Positions 26,268 through 35,368 of a stretch of 64,000 bases of DNA are shown piece after piece. The DNA comes from Chloroflexota bacterium (lineage in GTDB: Bacteria; Chloroflexota; Chloroflexia; Chloroflexales; Herpetosiphonaceae). The DNA is taken from assembly GCA_020161265.1 (NCBI GenBank), contig JAIUOC010000004.1, positions 248,001 to 312,000 on the forward strand. Reading direction: 5' to 3'. The translations under genes were made by a program, and so were the position numbers. The first letter of the stretch is position 1, and each line of letters starts with the position of its first letter. The notes below the pieces were generated by a model, which saw only the letters and a program-made list of their open reading frames with translations, was not told the DNA's origin and searched no databases.

Positions 26268-26296
26268 ATTCTATTCAGCCTGTGCGTGCTTGTCAA
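26268..26296 (-). promoter_or_regulatory. Promoter of the trpS T-box leader
   Basis: On the minus strand a perfect TTGACA (26296-26291), a 17-base spacer and TAGAAT (26273-26268). The predicted start near 26261 fits the 5' end of the T-box RNA. Confidence 0.85.
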
Positions 26297-26321
26297 TCCG
26301 CCCAACGATTGAGCGGGTTAG

Positions 26322-26520
26322 GGGCCAGAATTCAGGGGTTAGTTTGAAACCGCGAAGGACGCGAAGCTGTTTTTTGCCACAGATTTATTTGATTAGCTTG
26401 CTATGCTCAACACCTGATCCCGAACCTCGACCCTAGTAGCCCTCATATGTTCTATGCTCTATCATACCAGCCCCTGACAACTGAACCCTGACCCCTCGTA
26501 AAAAATCTATCTGCTTATGT
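26322..26520. repeat. Intergenic repeat block, family A copy 2
   Basis: Homologous to 3380-3490 over about 110 bases, with the same order of words (ggggttagtttg, cagattta, ttgattag, ctatgc, acctgatccc). It also holds accgcgaaggacgcgaag, a relative of the 24810 inverted repeat, and atatgttctatgctctat, shared with 15400-15430. No gene is visible. Confidence 0.65.
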
Positions 26521-26603
26521 GCAATCAGTCATAAGTATGGCGGTAGCAAAGGTGTTTCAATGGTAAAATATCCAGCAGACGCTTCCAACTGGAAAGGGAT
26601 TTC

Positions 26604-28352
26604 ATGGCGCTTTCGAATAGTGAATTTGTAGTTGAACGATCGTGGAAGATCAATCGTTCAACGCCGTTGCGCTGGGTTTGGTCGCATGCGCGGCGCAATC
26701 TTTGGTGGATTATTGGGCTGTTTATTGGGGCATTTGGCAACGCATTATTCGCCGCTCAAGTGCCAGTCGTCACGGGCCAAGCCTTCGAGGCGGTTAAAGC
26801 TGGCGATAAAAATGGTTTGTGGTGGGCGGCTTTACTGATTGTTGGCGGGCAATTTTTGCGGGCATTTGTCCAGCTATTGCGCAATTTCTCCTCAGAAGTG
26901 ATCGGTCAACGGCTCGAACGCGATGTGCGCGATGAACTCTACACCAGTTTATTGGGCAAAAGTATGGCCTTCCACGATAGCCAACCAACGGGTGATGTGA
27001 TGGCCCGCGCCACCAATGATGTGCGCGAAATGAACCTGATGCTCAATCCTGGGGTCAACTTGGTGGTTGGCTCGGCGATGTTTTTGATTATGCCGCTGAT
27101 CGCCTCGCCTCACCCACAACTGTTGGTTGTGCCAATTCTATATTTGGTGTTTTATGGGCTGTTGGTTTGGCACTATTTACGCCAACTCAAGCCTGTCACC
27201 ACGGCAGTACGCCAAAGTTTTGGTGAACTCAACGCCACCTTAGCCGAAGCAATCGACGGCGTAGAAACGGTCAAAGCCACCGCTCAAGAAGAGCGGGAGC
27301 GCAATCGATTTCGGGCAGCCGTCAGCAAATGGCGCAATGCATTTGTGGCCCAAGGCAATGTGGAAGCGGTCTTTTTACCAGTCTTATTGCTTGGTTTAGG
27401 CCAAGGCTTGGGCTTTATCCATAGCCTCATCCTGTTTCGCAATGGCCTGATTAATGTTGGCGATGTCGTTTCATTCAATGGCCTATTGCTGTTGTTTGGC
27501 TTCCCAACTTTTACCGCCCAATTTGCCTACTCGCAGCTTTCGAGCGGCCTTGCAGGCGGGCGACGTATTTTAGAATTAATTACGACAGAAACTGAGCTTG
27601 ACGAAAATGCCCAAGGTTATGCCGAGCCAATGCGCGGCGAAATTGTCTTTGAGAACGTAGCCTTTGGCTATCATAGCGAGGTTGATGCAGTGCAAAAAGT
27701 CAGTTTTCGAATTGAGCCGGGCCAAACAGTGGCCTTAGTTGGTCAAACTGGCGCAGGCAAAACAACGCTGACCAAATTGCTCAACCGCACCTACGATACC
27801 CGCGAAGGTCGCATTTTGATCGATGGCGTTGATGTGCGCGATTGGAATTTAGCAGCTTTGCGCCGCCAAATCTCAATCATCGAGCAAGACATTTTCTTAT
27901 TTTCGCGCTCAATTGCCGATAATATTGGCTTTGGTGTGCCCAACGCTACCCGTGAGCAAATTATCGAGGCCGCCAAAGCAGCCCAAGCCCACGATTTTAT
28001 CGGGCGACTCGCCGATGGCTACGATACGATCATCGGCGAACGTGGCGTGACGCTCTCTGGTGGGCAACGCCAACGCCTAGCCTTGGCACGGGCCTTCTTG
28101 ACCGATCCCACAATTTTGGTGCTTGATGATTCGACCAGCGCGATCGACAGCGCGACTGAAGATCGAATTCAACAAGCGATTGAACAAGCCTCGCAAGATC
28201 GCACCACAATTTTGATTACCCATCGGCTTTCGCAAATTCGCTGGGCCGACCTGATCATCGTGATTCGCAAAGGCACAATTAGCGCTGTTGGCACACACGA
28301 AGATCTCATGCAGCAATCCGAAGCCTATCGGGCAATCTTCGCTAAATTATGA
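26604..28352 (+). CDS. ABC exporter half-transporter with degenerate Walker B (subunit 1)
   Basis: 582 aa: six-helix exporter domain (about 25-310) fused to a nucleotide-binding domain (about 340-582). Walker A is GQTGAGKTT and the signature is a perfect LSGGQ. Walker B reads [12 protein letters not shown], with Asp where the catalytic Glu should be. Together with the next gene, whose Walker B is normal but whose signature is LSLGQ, this fits a heterodimeric exporter (TM287/288 or BmrCD type) with one dead ATP site. Substrate unknown; multidrug, lipid or peptide export are possible. The C-terminal coding end is copied in the spacer downstream. Confidence 0.92.
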   Translation: MALSNSEFVVERSWKINRSTPLRWVWSHARRNLWWIIGLFIGAFGNALFAAQVPVVTGQAFEAVKAGDKNGLWWAALLIVGGQFLRAFVQLLRNFSSEVIGQRLERDVRDELYTSLLGKSMAFHDSQPTGDVMARATNDVREMNLMLNPGVNLVVGSAMFLIMPLIASPHPQLLVVPILYLVFYGLLVWHYLRQLKPVTTAVRQSFGELNATLAEAIDGVETVKATAQEERERNRFRAAVSKWRNAFVAQGNVEAVFLPVLLLGLGQGLGFIHSLILFRNGLINVGDVVSFNGLLLLFGFPTFTAQFAYSQLSSGLAGGRRILELITTETELDENAQGYAEPMRGEIVFENVAFGYHSEVDAVQKVSFRIEPGQTVALVGQTGAGKTTLTKLLNRTYDTREGRILIDGVDVRDWNLAALRRQISIIEQDIFLFSRSIADNIGFGVPNATREQIIEAAKAAQAHDFIGRLADGYDTIIGERGVTLSGGQRQRLALARAFLTDPTILVLDDSTSAIDSATEDRIQQAIEQASQDRTTILITHRLSQIRWADLIIVIRKGTISAVGTHEDLMQQSEAYRAIFAKL

Positions 28353-28533
28353 AGGATGAATTATGAAGGATGAATATGGGGTTTAAGCTTTCATCCCTCA
28401 TCCCTCATCCTTTCCAAAAAAGCCTATCGGGCAATCTTTGCCAAATTATGAATTACGAAGAATGAATTATGAAGGATGAATATGGGGTTTAAGCTTTCAT
28501 CCCTCATCCCTCATCCTTCATCCTTTCCAAAAG
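28323..28533 (+). repeat. Tandem duplication covering the end of the ABC gene
   Basis: Unit 1 (28323-28421) includes the last codons of the ABC gene and the following spacer; unit 2 (28422-28533) repeats it with a few changes. gcctatcgggcaatctt and aaattatgaa appear in both, followed by gaattatgaaggatgaat and tttcatccctcatcc. Unit 2 is therefore a non-coding remnant of the gene's 3' end. Confidence 0.85.
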
Positions 28534-28540
28534 GGTGCTT

Positions 28541-30352
28541 ATGTTTGCAGGATTAGATACCGAAAATTATGATCGTCAGTATGGCGACCGCGAATTAATG
28601 GGGCGTATGTTGAGCTATTTTCGTGCTCATCGGCGCACCGCATTTTGGACGATAGCCCTGATTTGTGGCTTGGGCTTACTCAATACTGTACCGCCATTTT
28701 TGGTCGCCCAAGCCGTTCAGCGGATTGGCGAAGCCAACCCCGATTGGAATTTTATCTGGTTGCTTGCCAGCGGTGGGGTGGTTTTTGGGGTGCTGCAATG
28801 GGCTATGGGCTGGTTGCGCCAACGCATGACCGCGCAAATTGTGGCCGATGTGATTAGCGCTCTACGCAATGATGCCTTTAACGCGGCTATCAGCCATGAT
28901 TTATCGTTTTTTGATGAACTGCGTTCAGGGCGGATTATTAGTCGCATCACCTCGGATACCCAAGAATTTGCCCAAGTTTCACGCTTGATCATCGAAATCG
29001 TTAGCCAAGTACTCACGGTGATTGCGCTATTGGTCTATTTGCTTAGCGTTTCAGTACCGCTCAGCTTGGGGATTATTGGCTTCACCCCGATTGTGATTGG
29101 ATTGGCCTTGGGCTTTCGGCGTTTGGCACGTTTCGTCACGCGTAAAGGCTTTCAGGTGCTGGGCGAAGTTAATAGCTCAATTCAAGAAGCAGTAACGGGG
29201 ATTAGCATCGCCAAGAATTTTCGCCAAGAAGCGCGAATTTATGGTGAATTCAGCGAGATCAACCAACAATCGTATGGGGTTAACCTGCGACGTGGTTTTG
29301 TGCTCTCGAATGTGTTCCCAACCTTGAACATTGTTTCTGGTTTTGGCACAGCGGCCTTAATTTATTGGGGCGGCTTGTCGGTGATCGATCTTACAATTAG
29401 TTTGGCAGCTTGGTATGTTTTCGTGCGCTCGGTTGATCTCTTTTGGTTTCCCTTGCTAAACATCTCGGCTTTTTGGAGCCAATTTCAGGCTGGCTTGGCA
29501 GCGGCTGAGCGCATTTTTGCTTTGATTGATGCCGAACATAGCGTCAAACAACACGATCAGCAAACCACCAAACGTCTGCGCGGTGAAATCGTGTTTGATC
29601 ATGTTGAGTTTCGTTATGGGCGCAAAGAGCCTGTGCTCAACGATTTTAGCCTGACGATCGCGCCAGGCGAAAGCATTGCCTTGGTCGGGCATACGGGCGC
29701 TGGCAAATCGAGTATCGCCAAATTGATCACCCGCTTTTATGAATTTCAATCAGGCAAGATTACCGTCGATGGTCATGATATTCGCAGCTTGGATTTGCGT
29801 AGTTATCGCCAGCAATTGGGAATTGTGACCCAAACGCCATTTTTATTTGATGGCACAGTTGCCGATAACATTCGCTATGCAGCGCCCCAACTGAGCGATG
29901 CCGAACTTGAAGCAGTTGCCAACCAAATTGGCGGTGGCGAATGGCTGGAAACCTTGCCCCAAGGCTTGCAATCGCAAGTTGGCGAGCGCGGCAATAAACT
30001 TTCGCTTGGGCAACGCCAGTTGGTGGCCTTGACGCGGGTGTTGGCGGCGCAACCAGCGATTTTCATTCTCGATGAAGCAACTGCCAGCATCGACCCATTT
30101 ACTGAAACCCAAATTCAACAAGCCATGGATTTGATTCTTTCGCGCTCGACGGCAATTTTAATTGCCCATCGCCTTTCAACCGTGCGCTCGGCAGATCGGA
30201 TTATTGTGCTGAATCAAGGCCAAATTATCGAAGAAGGCAACCACGATCAGCTGATGCAGCAAGGCGGGCATTATGCCGATTTGTATGATACCTACTTCCG
30301 CCATCAATCGCTGAGCTACATCGAATCGCGCGGGGCAGTGCGCAGCGTTTAG
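28541..30352 (+). CDS. ABC exporter half-transporter (subunit 2, catalytic Walker B)
   Basis: 603 aa: exporter membrane domain (about 30-330) and nucleotide-binding domain (about 350-590). Walker A is GHTGAGKSS and Walker B IFILDEATASID with the catalytic Glu. The signature is altered to LSLGQ, so the two subunits complement each other: one composite site is complete and one is degenerate. ATG 28541 has AGGG 5 bases upstream and is preferred over GTG 28535. It is cotranscribed with the upstream half-transporter across a duplicated spacer. Confidence 0.92.
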   Translation: MFAGLDTENYDRQYGDRELMGRMLSYFRAHRRTAFWTIALICGLGLLNTVPPFLVAQAVQRIGEANPDWNFIWLLASGGVVFGVLQWAMGWLRQRMTAQIVADVISALRNDAFNAAISHDLSFFDELRSGRIISRITSDTQEFAQVSRLIIEIVSQVLTVIALLVYLLSVSVPLSLGIIGFTPIVIGLALGFRRLARFVTRKGFQVLGEVNSSIQEAVTGISIAKNFRQEARIYGEFSEINQQSYGVNLRRGFVLSNVFPTLNIVSGFGTAALIYWGGLSVIDLTISLAAWYVFVRSVDLFWFPLLNISAFWSQFQAGLAAAERIFALIDAEHSVKQHDQQTTKRLRGEIVFDHVEFRYGRKEPVLNDFSLTIAPGESIALVGHTGAGKSSIAKLITRFYEFQSGKITVDGHDIRSLDLRSYRQQLGIVTQTPFLFDGTVADNIRYAAPQLSDAELEAVANQIGGGEWLETLPQGLQSQVGERGNKLSLGQRQLVALTRVLAAQPAIFILDEATASIDPFTETQIQQAMDLILSRSTAILIAHRLSTVRSADRIIVLNQGQIIEEGNHDQLMQQGGHYADLYDTYFRHQSLSYIESRGAVRSV

Positions 30353-30426
30353 CAAATATTTCGATTTGGGCTGCCCATAATAGCAAGACAGTGCTACAAT
30401 TTCATAGGTATCTAGGAGGCTATGGT

Positions 30427-31500
30427 ATGGCTTTGAACGAAGAACAACATTCAACATCAAGTAGCACGTTGGTCGCAGAATTGGCTAACTATGGCGTAGC
30501 CGCAACGGTTCGCACTGCGCTCACCAGCATATTGGATACAGCACCAGGTGCGATGCTCTATCGCTTTAATCCAGCGTATTTGGCCGAAGAATTAGGGCTT
30601 TCGCGGCGGGCGGGCTTACAATTGATGGCCGCAGCAGTGCGCGTTGGCTTGTTCGACCTGAATTGGGAAGCTCGTTGCATTTATTGTGGCTACCAAGCCC
30701 ATGCTTTTGATAAATTGACCCAAGCCCATTCGCAACAATATTGTGCCATGTGCCGTGATGATTTCCCTGCCACGCTTGATGAAGGCATTCATGTGACCTT
30801 CACGGTGGCGGCGCAGGTGCGCAGTTTGCCAGCAGGCATCGACAACGACCCATGGCGCGAAGCAATCGATCAACGTTTAGGCGTAACAACCTCGCACGAA
30901 TTATTGACCGTCCAAGCCTTCCGCGATTTGTTTATCGACGAACCATTGCCCGATGGCGAAAGCTTCCAAATCAAATGGGCTGCCTTGATGTTCACCGATC
31001 TTGGTGGGTCAACCGCCTTATATGCGCGTAAAGGCGATCCACGGGCCTACAGCTTGGTGCGCGAACACTTCAACATCTTGTTTGCTGTGGTCGATCAAGC
31101 AGGTGGCGCGGTGGTCAAAACCATTGGCGATGCAATTATGGCGGTGTTTGTTGATGGCGCGGCGGCAGTCAAGGCTGGCCAAAATGCCTTGGCGGCAATT
31201 GAGCAATTTAATATCGACCGTGAATTAGGCGATGATGAACGCTTGACGCTCAAAGTTGGCGTGCATGCTGGGCCAACGCTGGCCGTGACCTTAAACGATC
31301 GGCTTGATTACTTTGGTACAACGGTGAATGCCGCTGCCCGCGTGCAATCAAGCGCCAATTATGCCGAGTTGGTGGTAACCCAGCAAGTGCTCGAAGCGCC
31401 AGGCGTGGCCGAAATTCTCCCCAGCGATTTGGCCAACGAAACCCTGATTTTGCGTGGCCTTGATGATTTACCCTTCAACGTCGTGCGCTTCCATAACTAA
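30427..31500 (+). CDS. Class III nucleotide cyclase with N-terminal DUF5939 zinc domain
   Basis: 357 aa. The N-terminal half matches DUF5939: a winged-helix-like segment (LSRRAGLQLMAAAVRVGLF) and a four-Cys cluster (CIYC then CAMC). The C-terminal half is a class III adenylate/guanylate cyclase domain with FTDLGGSTALY (first metal Asp), KTIGDAIMAVF (second Asp) and VNAAARVQSSA (transition-state region). It probably makes cAMP; the purine preference cannot be fixed by eye. AGGAGG lies 7 bases before ATG 30427; an upstream in-frame start is not needed. Cytosolic. The ligand of DUF5939 is unknown. Confidence 0.87.
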   Translation: MALNEEQHSTSSSTLVAELANYGVAATVRTALTSILDTAPGAMLYRFNPAYLAEELGLSRRAGLQLMAAAVRVGLFDLNWEARCIYCGYQAHAFDKLTQAHSQQYCAMCRDDFPATLDEGIHVTFTVAAQVRSLPAGIDNDPWREAIDQRLGVTTSHELLTVQAFRDLFIDEPLPDGESFQIKWAALMFTDLGGSTALYARKGDPRAYSLVREHFNILFAVVDQAGGAVVKTIGDAIMAVFVDGAAAVKAGQNALAAIEQFNIDRELGDDERLTLKVGVHAGPTLAVTLNDRLDYFGTTVNAAARVQSSANYAELVVTQQVLEAPGVAEILPSDLANETLILRGLDDLPFNVVRFHN

Positions 31501-31513
31501 ATTGCGTTTGATC

Positions 31514-31550
31514 AGCAACCATCCTCAGCAATTTAGGGATGGTTGCTCGT
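31514..31550. terminator. Bidirectional intrinsic terminator
   Basis: A perfect 11-base stem (agcaaccatcc 31514-31524 with ggatggttgct 31537-31547) with a 12-base loop, between the convergent cyclase and EF-hand-like genes. A short T run follows on the plus strand. Confidence 0.8.
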
Positions 31551-31559
31551 TTAACATCG

Positions 31560-32060
31560 CTACATAAACAATAACCAAATCAATAACGCTGCCCCAATTA
31601 CAACTCCGCCAACCACTAAACCAAGCATAAAACCATTGCTTTGTTGCGGTTGGTTCCAAGGCAAGGGGGAGCCACCAAGCGGATCGGCGGTTGGGGCAGA
31701 AGTTTTCCAAGTGGTCGAACTGGTTGTTGTTTGAGGGTTACCAAAATTGCTTTGAGGGCTACCGAAATTATTTTGAGGATTGCCGAAATTATTTTGGCCT
31801 TCAAGAATATCGGGAATGCCATTGCCATCACGATCAACAAACACCTGCTTGAGCTGATCGTTTGCGCCATTCGTCAGATCAATCTGTTGTTGATTGAGAT
31901 TGACTGATTGGACCTTGCCAGTTTGATTGAAAATATCGGGCACGCCATCGCCATCGTGATCGCCCAATAAGCCCAGCGTTTGTTGATAGAGTTGGCGATC
32001 CTCAGCGGGCATTTCATCAACACTGCGATACTCACGACCATTGACAATCAAGTTTGGCAT
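31560..32060 (-). CDS. Tail-anchored protein with two thrombospondin-3-like calcium motifs
   Basis: 166 aa. Two Asp-rich loops, DHDGDGVPDIF and DRDGNGIPDIL, are typical calcium-binding thrombospondin type 3/EF-like loops, spaced about 40 residues. Three tandem copies of a NFGxPQ unit follow, then a linker and a single C-terminal hydrophobic helix (GFMLGLVVGGVVIGAALLIWLLF). No signal peptide is seen, so it is probably tail-anchored with the loops in the cytosol. TAGGAG precedes the ATG. It is the third gene after nurA and the HAS-barrel gene. Function unknown. Confidence 0.7.
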   Translation of the reverse strand: MPNLIVNGREYRSVDEMPAEDRQLYQQTLGLLGDHDGDGVPDIFNQTGKVQSVNLNQQQIDLTNGANDQLKQVFVDRDGNGIPDILEGQNNFGNPQNNFGSPQSNFGNPQTTTSSTTWKTSAPTADPLGGSPLPWNQPQQSNGFMLGLVVGGVVIGAALLIWLLFM

Positions 32061-32069
32061 AATAGGCTC

Positions 32070-32678
32070 CTAACTAGTCAACATTCGCACCAACACACGC
32101 AACCGATCATAATCGTCGCGCAGCAACCGTGCTAATTCGCGGCCTGCATACAATTCATATTCGCGCCGATTGGCTTGCAGCGCCGCCGCATGGCGAATCG
32201 CCGTGCCTAGCAATTCATCAGCAATCGGCAAATTGGCATGCAACACCATGCGAAAGAAATCGCAATGCTGGGTAAACCGCTCTACTGTATCATCATCGCA
32301 TAAATGGACACTGTAGTGCACGGTTGGCGGTTGCGGCGGCAAATAGTGAATAATCCGACCTGCTCGCTCGTAGCCAATCACTAAAGCGCTCCACTCGGTT
32401 TGTAGCACCGCCGCCAGATCAGGGTGTTCGCTATAAATTTGGCCGTCGTAGAACTCGCTACCATCATAGCGCCGCCCGCCACGCACCATGGCCTTGCCAC
32501 CAAGATCACGGCTGCCAGTGCGAATATCATAGACTAAGCCATAAATGCATAAATCGTTATCATAGCAACCAGCTTTGATCAACGAGCCAAATGGCGGTGC
32601 ATTCAATAATTCATAGGCTCCGGTTGTCCACTGAGTGGAACTTGCTTCGATCACTTCGCCAATTCGTTGTTCTATCAT
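32070..32678 (-). CDS. HAS-barrel-like protein next to NurA
   Basis: 202 aa. The N-terminus (RIGEVIEASSTQW, ELLNAPPFGSLIKAG) looks like the HAS-barrel found at the start of HerA-type DNA-translocating ATPases and in standalone partners. The C-terminal ~80 residues are helical and charged (YELYAGRELARLLRDDYDRL). Being 45 bases downstream of nurA, it is likely an adaptor in the HerA-NurA end-processing machine. No HerA ATPase lies in the window. No clear ribosome-binding site precedes ATG 32678. The HAS-barrel call is by eye. Confidence 0.62.
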   Translation of the reverse strand: MIEQRIGEVIEASSTQWTTGAYELLNAPPFGSLIKAGCYDNDLCIYGLVYDIRTGSRDLGGKAMVRGGRRYDGSEFYDGQIYSEHPDLAAVLQTEWSALVIGYERAGRIIHYLPPQPPTVHYSVHLCDDDTVERFTQHCDFFRMVLHANLPIADELLGTAIRHAAALQANRREYELYAGRELARLLRDDYDRLRVLVRMLTS

Positions 32679-32723
32679 ATGCGTTGGGTATAGGCTATCA
32701 AGGATAGGCTATAGCTAAAAGAG

Positions 32724-33902
32724 TTAAACCCGCACTTGGGCTTTGGCATCTTGTTTTAATGATGAGCCATTGTTCAAACGGGCATGCCACAGCGCTTGCT
32801 CGATCATCTGGCGAAACACCCGACGATCGCTTTCGCGCACGACGGCTTGCTCATGCGCCCGCGCTAACGCCACCGGATAGCCACCACCACGATGCGCTTG
32901 ATCATACGCTACTGCGTGAATCAAATCAACCCATTCGGGGCGTTGCGCCACCCATTCGGGCATTTCGATCCGCGCCAATTCAGCACCAACATTTAAATAG
33001 AAGAAATAAATCGCATGGTCGCGATATTCTTCTACGTTGATTTTAGAGAGGCTTTTGAAAAGCGCACTGCGTTCGCCATCGCCCAACCAACCATTGCCAA
33101 ACAATTTGGTATCGTTGATCCCAGGATAAGGATCAACAAGACCTTCAGCTTTGCTGGTATTGTTCAGGGTTGGATTGACGATTAAACGGGCAATTCCGGT
33201 TACTTCGGGGGCTTTGGGGTGGCTAATGTAGGAGCAGGTCGGCACATCAGCAGCGCGTAACGCCGCCAAGCCTTCATCAAGATAGCGCTGCAAAAAATGT
33301 GCCCGCACCCATGGATCAAGCCCACTCAACGACCAACGAATCAGCGTGCCATCTTGCATCGCAACTAAAGGCGTGGTGCTCTGTTCTAGAATTTCTTGGG
33401 CTAAACGAGCTAGGGCAATGCCTTCACGGGTATCGCGTTCGGCATGAACCAAAGCGCCAGCCATTTTATAACTACGGCCATCCTTATCGCGCAGCAACAA
33501 TTCCTGATCGTTGTAGTGCAATGCTGGCACTGAATGCAATTTGGAATAGGGCTGTTGACCATATTGAATCGTCACCAAGCCGAGATTAATCAAATAGCAC
33601 TCGACCGCCCAATGGCGATCAAGATCGATCTGCGAGCCATCGACTGCGGCTAAACAATAATTTGGTGGAAATTTTGGTAGTTGATAGCGGTTGATAATCG
33701 GCTCGGCTGGAGCTGCCAAAAGCCATGGGCTCCGCAAATAATTATCTTCAGCATGGCGTGCCCAATGCTCCCAACGTGGGCTTTGCTCCTCTAATTTGGC
33801 CCATGCATGAGCAACCAACTGATCATGGTGATTGGCAGTTTGACGCAAATCGCCGCCCATTTGCTTAATTTGTTGGCCAACTTGATTAAAATCGAGTGGC
33901 AT
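32724..33902 (-). CDS. nurA: NurA-domain nuclease
   Basis: 392 aa. CLAAVDGSQIDLDRH (about 83-97) holds the first catalytic Asp and is the NurA hallmark. Other conserved segments are LVAMQDGTLIRWSL (second Asp), YISHPKAPEV and IYFFYLNVGAELARIEMPEWVA. NurA is a 5'-3' nuclease that works with the HerA helicase to resect DNA ends. AGAGGAG stands 6 bases before the ATG. It is probably the first gene of a three-gene operon with the HAS-barrel and calcium-loop proteins. Confidence 0.87.
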   Translation of the reverse strand: MPLDFNQVGQQIKQMGGDLRQTANHHDQLVAHAWAKLEEQSPRWEHWARHAEDNYLRSPWLLAAPAEPIINRYQLPKFPPNYCLAAVDGSQIDLDRHWAVECYLINLGLVTIQYGQQPYSKLHSVPALHYNDQELLLRDKDGRSYKMAGALVHAERDTREGIALARLAQEILEQSTTPLVAMQDGTLIRWSLSGLDPWVRAHFLQRYLDEGLAALRAADVPTCSYISHPKAPEVTGIARLIVNPTLNNTSKAEGLVDPYPGINDTKLFGNGWLGDGERSALFKSLSKINVEEYRDHAIYFFYLNVGAELARIEMPEWVAQRPEWVDLIHAVAYDQAHRGGGYPVALARAHEQAVVRESDRRVFRQMIEQALWHARLNNGSSLKQDAKAQVRV

Positions 33903-33924
33903 GCGGTGCTCCTCTGGTAGTTGG

Positions 33925-34012
33925 CTTGATCAAAATATGTAGGTTCCCTCACCCCAATCCCCGACCCCTGAACCCTAGCCCCTAACTCCGACCCTAGCAT
34001 AACAATGTGTCA
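33925..34012. repeat. Pyrimidine-rich intergenic repeat words
   Basis: tccctcaccccaatccccg then cccctgaaccctagcccct then ctccgaccctagc. This is the same vocabulary as the spacers near 3470, 20670 and 26410. No gene is visible. Confidence 0.5.
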
Positions 34013-34019
34013 ATAGTTG

Positions 34020-35339
34020 TCACAAGCGGCCCATTTGGCGTTCTTTTTCGAGCACCCGCATCAACTCCCGCGCCAAGCGTACCGGATCGTGGCGCAGTGG
34101 ATTGGCCGGATTGATCACGTTGGCGGTGCGCACGCGAATTGGCAAATCTTGGGTTTGATCGAGTGGCACAATTGTGGTGCGACCTTGCCATTCGGGCGCA
34201 AAGCGATGGGTTTGGCGATCATCGCTATTGGCCAAAGCCACATCGAATACATCGGGGCCAACATGCTCAACCAATGCCTGCAAGTGGTCGCGCACGCCAA
34301 AATGGTCGGTTTCGCCTGGCTCGGTCGCCACATTGCAGACATAAACGCGCACTGCCTGCACCGCCTCGCGCATCGCTTGGTTGATTTCGCTGATCATCAA
34401 GCTCGAAAGCAGGCTCGTGTACAAACTGCCAGGCCCAACAATAATCAAATCGGCCTCTTCGATCGCTTTGATCGCGGCGCGTACCGCCAGCGCACCATGG
34501 GGTTGGAGATAAACCCGTTTGATCCGCTGGCCACTTTTGGCGATGCGTGATTCACCGCTGATATGCTCGCCATTTTCCAATTCGGCCCACAGCACCACAT
34601 CATCAAGTGTAGCTGGCACAATTTGGCCGCGCACCGCTAAGACGCGATTGGCCTCGCGCACGCCTTCGCCAAACGAGCCAGTTACCTCGGCCAAGGCGGT
34701 GATAAACAAATTGCCAAAGGTATGGCCTTCGAGGCTACCAGCCTGAAAACGATGCTCGAACAAACGGGTCATCAACGGTTCGGCTTCGGCCAAGGCTGCC
34801 AAACAACGCCGAATATCGCCTGGCGGTAGAATGCCAAATTCTTGGCGAATGCGGCCTGAAGAGCCACCATCATCGGCAACCGCCACAATCGCCGTAATAT
34901 TATCGGTATATTGCTTGAGGCCACTGAGCAAGGTCGAAAGGCCATGACCGCCGCCGAGTGCCACGACTTTGGGGCCATGCCGAGTGCGGCTACGGCCAAT
35001 CAAGGTTTCAGCCAAATCGATTGGGGCGGTGTTACGCGGCAAGGCAGCGCTGAGCAACACCCGATTAAGATGGCGAAAAGCAAAGCCAGTGGCTGAAATT
35101 CCCACCAAACACAAAATGATCATGCGAATGGTGCGCGGCCAAAATTGCAGGGTCACATAATAGAAAATCGCTGGTAACTCAACCGTGGTATAGAGTTCGC
35201 GCAGGCCAAAAGCCAAGCCCAGCGCCGAGAACATCAGGCCAAACAGCATGAGCGCCAGCCAACGCTTGACCCCAATTCCAACTTTGAGCCAACGACTATC
35301 TAATAATTTGCGGGCAGATGCAGGTACAGATTGTTTCAT
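34020..35339 (-). CDS. YvcK/CofD-like protein with N-terminal membrane anchor
   Basis: 439 aa. Two hydrophobic segments lie in the first 90 residues (LMLFGLMFSALGLAFGL and an IRMIILCLVGISATGF helix). The YvcK domain follows, with VVALGGGHGLSTLLSGL, AVADDGGSSGRIRQEFG and LPPGDIRRCLAAL, the UDP-sugar/nucleotide site of the family. YvcK (GlmR) senses UDP-GlcNAc and directs carbon to cell-wall precursors. The membrane-anchored form is known from Chloroflexota and cyanobacteria. RapZ and WhiA, its frequent neighbours in Firmicutes, are absent. Only a weak GGAA precedes the ATG. Confidence 0.88.
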   Translation of the reverse strand: MKQSVPASARKLLDSRWLKVGIGVKRWLALMLFGLMFSALGLAFGLRELYTTVELPAIFYYVTLQFWPRTIRMIILCLVGISATGFAFRHLNRVLLSAALPRNTAPIDLAETLIGRSRTRHGPKVVALGGGHGLSTLLSGLKQYTDNITAIVAVADDGGSSGRIRQEFGILPPGDIRRCLAALAEAEPLMTRLFEHRFQAGSLEGHTFGNLFITALAEVTGSFGEGVREANRVLAVRGQIVPATLDDVVLWAELENGEHISGESRIAKSGQRIKRVYLQPHGALAVRAAIKAIEEADLIIVGPGSLYTSLLSSLMISEINQAMREAVQAVRVYVCNVATEPGETDHFGVRDHLQALVEHVGPDVFDVALANSDDRQTHRFAPEWQGRTTIVPLDQTQDLPIRVRTANVINPANPLRHDPVRLARELMRVLEKERQMGRL

Positions 35340-35368
35340 AGTTTTCCAATTATAGACCCAAATGACGG

